DNA from: Acidimicrobiia bacterium
Lineage (GTDB): Bacteria > Actinomycetota > Acidimicrobiia > IMCC26256 > JAGNEX01
NCBI GenBank assembly: GCA_020637365.1
Contig: JACJWE010000004.1
Span: 1 to 62,840, forward strand
Reading direction: 5' to 3'
Length of the DNA stretch: 62,840 nt
Within the stretch, counting starts at the first letter, position 1. Each line of letters starts with the position of its first letter. Both the position numbers and the translations under genes were made by a program. Shown piece after piece: positions 57,223-62,840 of this stretch. The notes under the pieces are model-generated. The model worked only from the letters and a program-made list of their open reading frames with translations, had not been told where the DNA came from and did no database searches.

Positions 57223-58076
57223 TTAGGGGTTGCCAGCGTGCCGGTGCGGGACGGGGACTGCGTGGATAGTTCCGGCGGCCTTGCCTTCGGCGTCGGCAGG
57301 CGTCGGACCGGGGGCGCCGATGATGTACAACGTGTCCCCGTCGGGGCCACCGAGCATGCAAGCAAACGCACCCTGTGGGGTGGCCACCCGGTCGGTGACT
57401 TCACCGCCTTCGACGACGCGCAACACTTGACCGCCCAGTGCGTCGGCAAACCAGATGCCCCCATCGTCGTCGAGGGCGCAACCATCGGGGAACGTGCCGT
57501 CGACCTTGGCCCATTGCCGTTTGTCGCTGAGGGTCCCGTCAGCGTTGATCGTGAAGGCTTGGTAGCCCGAGCCGAAGGTCTCACCAACGATCAGCGTGCC
57601 GCCATCGGGGGTGATGACGCAGCCGTTCGGGAACGCCAGGTCTTTGGCGGCAGTTTCGGCGCTGCCATCTGGTCGCACGAGCACCAGGTCGGCGGGTTGG
57701 TAGGCCTCGCCGTGGGCGAAATCGAACCCAAAGTTGCCAACGTATGCGTTGCCGTTCTCGTGGACCACCATGTCGTTGGCCATGAACTTGGTGAGATGGG
57801 AGATGTCGGCATGGGTGACGAGCATGCCGTTTTCTTCCCGAACGACGATGCGCGTCTGCATGAAGACGACGAGGAGGCTGCCGTCGGGAGCCATCCAAGC
57901 CCGGAAGGCTGGTCGGCAAGATCTTCGAATTCAATGCGTCGGTCGCCGTCGACGCCGATCGAGCAGATGCGGTGTTGGTAGAAGTCTGAGTACCAGAGCC
58001 GTCCGTCATGCCAGCGGGGCCCTTCACCGAAGTCGATCCCGTCGGCTACCAAGGTCAGGTCGTCGTGTTCCTGCAT
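57223..58076 (-). CDS. SMP-30/gluconolactonase-family protein (one frameshift)
   Basis: ATG 58076 follows GGGGAG and reads MQEHDDLTLVADGIDFGEGP, the usual start of a six-bladed SMP-30 propeller, with RWHDGRLWYSDF. The frame breaks near 57896 (TGG for TGGG in the expected GLGWAPDGSLL) and resumes. Later blades have FPNGCVITPDGGTLIVGETF and FPDGCALDDDGGIWFADALG, which carry the metal-binding Asn and Asp. About 284 residues. Members hydrolyse lactones. The gene precedes the AcrA1-like reductase by 64 bases on the same strand, so they may be cotranscribed. Confidence 0.87.
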
Positions 58077-58171
58077 GTGTCGGTGCTCCCCGTTTGAGCG
58101 GACCACCATCATGACGCCTCTGCGCTCACAGCGCACGAGACGATCTCGACGTTCTGACGTCTGGGCGGTTG

Positions 58172-59204
58172 TCACCGAGTGATTTGTCTGGCGACAGCTC
58201 TCAGTTCTCGGACTGGGAAGTCGGGGAGTGTGCCGGTCGTCTGGATGGGGATGACGCCGGTGGTTCCGGCGAGTTGCCAGGTGATGAGCCAGTTGGCGGT
58301 GACCGTGATGGTGTAGTCGCCTGAGTTTGGGTAGTGATGAGTGAGTCGGCCGTCGGGGTAGGCAGCGCCGGGGTCGGTGACGTTGATGGACCGTTCACCA
58401 TCGCCCCAGTCGACGATGAGTGTGGCGGTTCCGTTTAGGAACAACGGTCCGGCAGGGGAGTTGACCGTTTCGGTCATCGCGAGGGACATTCCGGTTTCGA
58501 GGTAGGTGAGCAGTCCAGGGATGCCGTCCGGCTTGTACATGGGGTTGTGGTGTGGCCACGGTCGTCTGGTGTACCCAGTTCCAGGCGGTGGTGGTGACGA
58601 TGTCGAGCGGTTGGCTCGCAGCGACGGGTTGCGCGGTTGCGCCGACGGTGATCGGGCCGGGTGCGGTCGGGAGCGGCAGGGCGTTCAGGGTATTGAAGTC
58701 GTAGAGCTGGCGATTGACCGTATAGTGGCTGTCACCGATGCCTTGGCCCGTCGTGAGGTAGCCGTAGTCGAGGTCGAAGCCGAGGCTGTCGAGGCCTTGC
58801 AGCGTCAGACGGTCCGTTGCGGTCATCTGCGGAGCGGAGAACGACTCGGTGTTGCCGCTCGTTGCCTGTCCTGATTCTGACGACGGGAGAGTGTTCTGAC
58901 TTCGTGAAAATGCAACATTCTTCGACGCAACGGTGACCGTCGTGGTTTGGCCTGCCAACTGTTCCGTAGGTACTCGCGTTGCCTGCTGGACGCTGGTGTT
59001 GGAGGACCTGATCATCACCCTGTCGTTTTCGTTCCAGCCCTGGGTTGTTGCCCTTGTCGGGTCTGGAGTTGGGGATGTCGGATCTACCTGGTGCACGAGC
59101 GGGTAGGTCCACGCCTGCATATTGTCTGTCGATGCGCCAGCGTTTGTGGGTGGTGTCGCAACCATGAGGCATGAAAAGAACGCTATTTCAAGGAGTCGTT
59201 TCAT
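58172..59204 (-). CDS. Secreted PKD-like domain protein (one frameshift)
   Basis: ATG 59204 overlaps the stop of the lipoprotein gene upstream by four bases. A signal peptide (KRLLEIAFFSCLMVATPPTNAGA) precedes a Thr/Gln/Ser-rich region. The frame breaks near 58550, consistent with two missing or one added base, and resumes as NPMYKPDGIPGLLTYLETG. Near the C-terminus LIVDWGDGERSINVTD and HHYPNSGDYTITVTANW form a PKD-like beta-sandwich. About 344 residues. Such domains are surface-exposed and bind proteins or glycans. It belongs to a pair with the lipoprotein gene; both are of unknown function. Confidence 0.75.
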
Positions 59205-60049
59205 GATGTCGGGTCACCTGCTTCACAGGAATAGTCCCTGAGGTTGGCAATATCGTTCGGTGCGGTTGTGGCAAGACGCCATTTGGTGGGGTTGAGCCAG
59301 TTGGCTGTCGCATCTCTGACGACTGCGAACCATTGGTTCTGAGCAGATGATCCGCCAGCGGTACTGAGCGCATAGGTGACGTGGACGAACATGCACGGCA
59401 GTTCGCCGGAGAGCATCGTCGTCTGCTCGATGTCTTCAACTCTGACATCGCTAAGAGTTCGCCATTGAGCCTCGCCAGTGGCCAACTCGTCCACCTTTTC
59501 GTTGAAGTCACCCACAAAGGTGCCCTCCCCGCTAATGGCGTATATGGCGAAGGTGCTGTTACTCACTCGGAGGTCACTTGGCCCGATGGTCACCGCATTC
59601 TTCAGGATGGCCGATTCCAGTGTCAGCAAGTAGGTGAGCACCCGTTTTGCGTACTCGGGGGTGATTCCTTCTGGTGGGATGTCCCACGAAGCCGGGTCGG
59701 GGTCGACGAGCGGCTCGTACCGAGTGAGTTCTTCACGGGTGAGGTATTCGGGTTGCCACTGCTCAGGGGTTGCCCCAGCTGGGACGGGGGTCCAGAACTG
59801 TCGGGCGGCAGAATCGTCAAAGACGATCGTTGGCGGCGGGGTCCCGGCGTAGATCTGTGCGGTGGTGGTTGCCGTGGATGCCGGACCAGAGGCAGGTTCG
59901 GTGGTTGGTGATACCGATGATTCGGTAGGCGGCGTCGTTTGGAGCGTCGCCGTCGGTGTTGCGTCGTGGTCGCCGCTATCACCGCAGCTGGCGATGGAAG
60001 TTGCGGCGACGACGCCTATCAGTACTTTGATGCAGTTTCGTTTGATCAT
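59201..60049 (-). CDS. Secreted lipoprotein of unknown function
   Basis: 282 residues from ATG 60049. A signal peptide ends in the lipobox SIASC (Cys22), followed by a Thr/Pro/Ser-rich tether to about residue 70. The folded part includes FDDSAARQFWTPVPAG, YAKRVLTYLLTLESA and LPCMFVHVTYALSTAGG, an alpha-plus-beta domain resembling SnoaL/NTF2-like folds, though I cannot confirm it. Stop and the next start overlap as ATGA, so it is coupled to the PKD-like protein. Confidence 0.82.
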   Translation of the reverse strand: MIKRNCIKVLIGVVAATSIASCGDSGDHDATPTATLQTTPPTESSVSPTTEPASGPASTATTTAQIYAGTPPPTIVFDDSAARQFWTPVPAGATPEQWQPEYLTREELTRYEPLVDPDPASWDIPPEGITPEYAKRVLTYLLTLESAILKNAVTIGPSDLRVSNSTFAIYAISGEGTFVGDFNEKVDELATGEAQWRTLSDVRVEDIEQTTMLSGELPCMFVHVTYALSTAGGSSAQNQWFAVVRDATANWLNPTKWRLATTAPNDIANLRDYSCEAGDPTS

Positions 60050-60229
60050 GGATCCGACACACTAGAAGTGCATCAGGGGTATTGACGAATACTGGCGAAT
60101 TTCTCCCGGGCTGGTGCTGTCTATGGGTCGGCCTGGGCGGGCACGCATGGGTGAGCCGGTCGAGCCAGGTGCTGCTTAGCGAGTGTGTACCCAGGCGCCC
60201 GGTGACTGCTGCAAGGGTGCGTCGGTGTG

Positions 60230-60244
60230 CGGATCGCCGATCCG
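60230..60244. promoter_or_regulatory. Perfect 7-1-7 inverted repeat upstream of the lipoprotein pair
   Basis: CGGATCG-C-CGATCCG lies about 180 bases upstream of ATG 60049 and 52 bases after the esterase stop. It could be an operator for the lipoprotein genes or part of a terminator for the esterase gene. Confidence 0.35.
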
Positions 60245-60295
60245 ACCGCAGCATTCGCGTGGGTCAGGTTCCCGGGGGGCCTCTAGGTATGACAC

Positions 60296-61804
60296 CTAAG
60301 TCAGGTTGCGGCGAAGAAAGTTCAGGACGCGGGTGTAGTCGGCGCCTGACTGGTATTCCGGCGCGTCGTGGTCGCCGTTATAGGTGATGAGGGTTGAGTC
60401 GGCGCCAGCGTTGGTCAGCGCTTGTTGCAGGATCTGCGCGTGTTCGAACGGCACCACCGTGTCGTTCAGGCCGTGCTCGATCAGGAACGGCGGCGCGTTG
60501 CGCGTGGCGTGCAGATTGGGGCTGGCCCACTGTGCCCGGTCGGGACAAGTGGACGGGGCGCAGCCAAGTAGGCGGGTCTCCATCTGCAGCAACGCGCTCG
60601 GGGTGTCCGATGCGCCGTTGGACGTCAAATCGCTTGGGGCAGCACGTGCGATGACCGCTTGCACGGCCCAAGGATCTGACGACGAGGCGGTCGTGCCGAG
60701 CAGCGCGGCGATGTGTCCACCGGCCGAGTCGCCCATGACGGCGATGTTGTCGGCGTCGAGCCCGATCATCTCGGCATAGGTGCGCAACCAACTGACGGCG
60801 AGTTCCGCGTCGTAGAGCTGAGCGGGGAAGATCTCTTCGGAGGAGAGGCGATATTCGATGGAGGCAACGGCAAATCCGTCCTCGACGAGGCGACGTAGGT
60901 GGCCCGTGTCGGGGATCCCGTTGCCACCTGCATACCAGCCTCCGCCGTGGATGTATACGACGACCGGCCAGTCAGAGCCTGTGTCGGGCAGCATCAGATC
61001 GAGTTTGAGCTGACCGCCGTCGTATTGACCAAAGACGATGCCCTTGGTTTCGCCAGCCGGGTAGAGAAGATTTGAGTTGCTTTGCCCTGTCGTGCTTCCC
61101 GACGTCGATCCGCCTGAGGTCGTCAACCCAGATGTGGTGCCGCCGGTCGACCCTGATGTCGAACCCGATGTGGCACCGCCGGTGGAGCCGGATCCGCTGG
61201 TGGCGGTGCCAGAGGTCGATCCGCTTGTCGTCGAACCGCCCGAGGAGGAGCCGCCTGTAGCGGAACTGCCGGTGGCAGAACCTGAGGTCGAACCACTGGT
61301 CGAGCCCCCGGTCGGGGTGCTAATGCTCGGGTCGCTCGTGGTCGATCCGCCGGATGAGGTCGATCCGCCGGTTGATCCCCCCGAGGTGTTGTTGATTGCG
61401 ATGGTGTTTCGGGAGGTGACGGTGCCGGTGGTCGAACCCCCGGTGGTCGATCGCCCGGTTGTTGAGCCGCCGGTGGTCGCTCCGCCCGTCAACCGTGAAG
61501 TGACGTTCGTTGGTGCGCGGTTAACCAACCCCGGGCTCTGGACGGGTGGCAAAGCGGTGTCGGTGTTGTCCCCGAACGGAGAAACCATGCCTGTGTTCGG
61601 GTCGGCTCCGGGGATGTTGACCGCGCCCTCGTTGAAGGCGCTAGCAGCCAGCGCTGTGGTGTCGGAGGTTTCGAGCACCGATGTGGGGAGCACTTCGATA
61701 GATTCGTCATCTGGGGGTGCGCACGCGCTGACCAGCGAAAACGTCAGGATGGCCCCCGCTGCAAGGCGGGGAAGGGCGGATCGTCTGCTGGGTATCTGCA
61801 ACAT
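60296..61804 (-). CDS. Alpha/beta-hydrolase esterase lipoprotein with long Gly/Ser/Thr linker
   Basis: ATG 61804 follows AAAGG and gives 502 residues. The signal peptide ends in SLVSAC (Cys28). Residues about 106-258 are an almost pure Gly/Ser/Thr stretch (GGSTSGST-like units). The catalytic domain is of the BD-FAE/HSL type: VVVYIHGGGWYAGG (oxyanion hole), VMGDSAGGHIAAL (Ser), a LNDTVVPF acid segment and YNGDHDAPEY with the His. It should hydrolyse esters outside the membrane while tethered by a flexible linker. No partner gene is clear. Confidence 0.88.
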   Translation of the reverse strand: MLQIPSRRSALPRLAAGAILTFSLVSACAPPDDESIEVLPTSVLETSDTTALAASAFNEGAVNIPGADPNTGMVSPFGDNTDTALPPVQSPGLVNRAPTNVTSRLTGGATTGGSTTGRSTTGGSTTGTVTSRNTIAINNTSGGSTGGSTSSGGSTTSDPSISTPTGGSTSGSTSGSATGSSATGGSSSGGSTTSGSTSGTATSGSGSTGGATSGSTSGSTGGTTSGLTTSGGSTSGSTTGQSNSNLLYPAGETKGIVFGQYDGGQLKLDLMLPDTGSDWPVVVYIHGGGWYAGGNGIPDTGHLRRLVEDGFAVASIEYRLSSEEIFPAQLYDAELAVSWLRTYAEMIGLDADNIAVMGDSAGGHIAALLGTTASSSDPWAVQAVIARAAPSDLTSNGASDTPSALLQMETRLLGCAPSTCPDRAQWASPNLHATRNAPPFLIEHGLNDTVVPFEHAQILQQALTNAGADSTLITYNGDHDAPEYQSGADYTRVLNFLRRNLT

Positions 61805-61953
61805 GTGGAGCCTTTGGCGCCGTGGGGACGACTGGTTGTTTGCGTCTGGGTGGCCCAATGTGGAGCGCTCGTACGGCTTCGAGCCCGCCAGGCCGGGAAT
61901 ATGGTACCGACTTGGATGGGCCGAGCGGCACGCGATAACGTCTGAGTTCTCGA

Positions 61954-62030
61954 CGCGGGGTGGAGCAGTCCGGTAGCTCGTTGGGCTCATAACCCGAAGG
62001 TCGCAGGTTCAAATCCTGCCCCCGCCACCA
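61954..62030 (+). tRNA. Initiator tRNA-fMet (CAU), CCA encoded
   Basis: A full 77-nt cloverleaf: acceptor CGCGGGG pairs with CCCCGCC except for a C1:C72 mismatch, anticodon loop CTCATAA with CAT, an anticodon stem with three G-C pairs (GGG/CCC) and T-loop TTCAAAT. The unpaired first base pair and the three G-C pairs are initiator hallmarks, so this is the fMet species and not elongator Met. The 3' CCA is encoded. Confidence 0.95.
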
Positions 62031-62106
62031 ACCATTTTCGCGTCTGATCGATCGGACCAATACCTCGACGAGCGGCGGGCTGGACGCTGGCAAGTCACGG
62101 AGCCGA

Positions 62107-62472
62107 GTGCCCGCAGCGACCTCGGCTGTTGCCGGGTTCGTGCAGGTGAGCGACCGGTCGTGCCCGTTGCCAGGCGCCGACCCCAACGCAACCGCATCGG
62201 ATGCCGGTCACGGGTTGGCGAGCGTGGCGACTTTCGTGCTGTGGGCGCCGCTGCCAGTCGTCGCGGCGGGTCGCTCCGAGCATCCTGGGTGGTACCGCCG
62301 CCTGGCCCGCCTGACGATCGCTCCGACGCTCGCAACGTTCGTTGTCGCAGGGCTCACCACGAACTCGGGTTCGGCGCAAAAGGGCCTTGCGCAGCGCTCG
62401 TTCCTTGCGATCGTCTTCACCTTCCTCGGAGCGACCAGCGTGTGCCCCCGGTCCGAAGGCCTTGAGCGATAG
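62107..62472 (+). pseudogene. C-terminal remnant of a DUF998 membrane protein
   Basis: About 121 residues open from GTG 62107. The segments FVLWAPLPVVAAGRSEH, YRRLARLTIAPTLATFVVAG and KGLAQRSFLAIVFTFLGA follow the last helices of DUF998 membrane proteins, which normally have about 200 residues and six helices. The first half is missing and the N-terminal piece (AGFVQVSDRSCPLPGADPN) is only loosely similar. It lies 77 bases after the tRNA. Probably a decayed or truncated copy. Confidence 0.55.
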
Positions 62473-62677
62473 TTGCGCGTGGGTCGCGGAGCTTCGTCAG
62501 CGCAGGCTGCCGCTGGTGCGGGAAGCGATTGCTTGACCAGAACTGTGGGCGGACCACGCTTCAAAGGGTGTCCACCGAGGGGCACCAACCCGAGGGCCGT
62601 TTGCCGTCGGCCGGTGTTGATGGCCTGGGGGTGGCGCGTTTTGATGTGCGTGTCTGTGGGCGGTCAGTATCTTCGCC

Positions 62678-62840
62678 GTGCAGACAACGCTTGTGGATCG
62701 CATTACACCCACCATCTCGCCAAACGACCATCCGTACATGAATGATGCGTGGACGCCGAATTATGACGAGGTCGATGCGACCGATTTGGAAGTGATCGGC
62801 GAGATCCCTGCCGATCTGAACGGCATCTACGTCCGAAACA
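62678..62840 (+). CDS. Carotenoid oxygenase family protein, 5' part only
   Basis: The open frame runs off the right edge, with about 54 residues visible. Segments NDHPYMNDAWTPNYDEVDA and EVIGEIPADLNGIYVRN match the start of carotenoid cleavage dioxygenases of the bacterial lignostilbene/apocarotenoid group. The four iron-binding His residues lie beyond the window. GTG 62678 and GTG 62693 are both possible starts; neither has a clear ribosome site. Substrate unknown. Confidence 0.88.
   Translation, partial: MQTTLVDRITPTISPNDHPYMNDAWTPNYDEVDATDLEVIGEIPADLNGIYVRN

Noticed and set aside
61077..61976. 299-codon plus-strand frame rich in Val-Asp-Pro-Pro-Glu
   Set aside because: It is the complement of the Gly/Ser/Thr linker of the esterase lipoprotein. 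The repetitive composition comes from that linker.

Overview
This is a high-GC chromosomal window from an actinobacterium. The gene set fits a marine or freshwater member of the Acidimicrobiia (Ilumatobacter-like) best, but that placement is inferred from gene content and not from a phylogeny. Supporting signs are the Actinobacteria-type XPB helicase with its Helicase_C_3 partner, two acyl-CoA dehydrogenases beside CaiB and HMG-CoA lyase genes, a membrane-anchored vanadium haloperoxidase-like protein, MBOAT/DUF459 acylation pairs, PASTA and SGNH envelope proteins, and frequent GTG starts. No prophage, insertion sequence, CRISPR array or plasmid backbone is visible. The only RNA gene seen is an initiator tRNA near the right end. 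Layout. 1-3.2 kb: divergent CoA-transferase (partial) and HMG-CoA lyase, then a broken MBOAT acyltransferase. 3.4-8 kb: a minus-strand run of vanadium haloperoxidase, metallo-beta-lactamase-fold protein with altered metal ligands, unknown protein and lipoprotein. 8.2-13.1 kb: DUF6263-like lipoprotein, two acyl-CoA dehydrogenases (one resembling methylsuccinyl-CoA dehydrogenase) and a GAP-family membrane protein. 13.4-16.5 kb: DUF1269 protein, GH1 beta-glucosidase and a secreted SGNH protein. 16.5-19.5 kb: ThDP enzyme plus FAD-linked oxidase. 19.7-25 kb: one very large TPR protein with a degenerate NTPase-like domain. 25.2-29.1 kb: MscS channel, ABC exporter and epoxide-hydrolase-like enzyme. 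29.3-38.1 kb: a surface-glycan cluster with two sulfotransferases, a GT-C-like membrane protein, a WecE-like sugar aminotransferase, a GT2 glycosyltransferase and an RmlC-like epimerase, with an MBL hydrolase, flavin reductase and MauE/DoxX-like protein between them. 38.2-45.4 kb: envelope locus with PASTA protein, SGNH lipoprotein and a DUF459/MBOAT O-acylation pair. 45.6-53.4 kb: an uncharacterised protein, CcdA, XPB helicase with its partner, and PolX. 53.5-58.1 kb: LURP-one-like protein, a Fic-like protein flanked by a 99-bp direct repeat, a two-domain reductase and an SMP-30 enzyme. 58.2-61.8 kb: three secreted or lipid-anchored proteins. 61.95-62.8 kb: tRNA-fMet, a DUF998 remnant and the start of a carotenoid oxygenase. 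Working together: the left part reads as CoA-ester (branched-chain or dicarboxylic acid) catabolism, and the centre as synthesis, sulfation and O-acylation of a cell-surface polysaccharide. XPB, its partner and PolX form a DNA-repair block. An important caveat is that at least eleven genes are interrupted by small frameshifts, most of them a single missing base in a short G/C run (MBOAT-1, DUF6263 protein, ThDP enzyme, RmlC, the 45.6-kb gene, CcdA, the XPB partner, PolX, the two-domain reductase, SMP-30 and the PKD-like protein). The pattern looks more like residual sequencing error than biology. I give each such gene as one span and state where the frame breaks.
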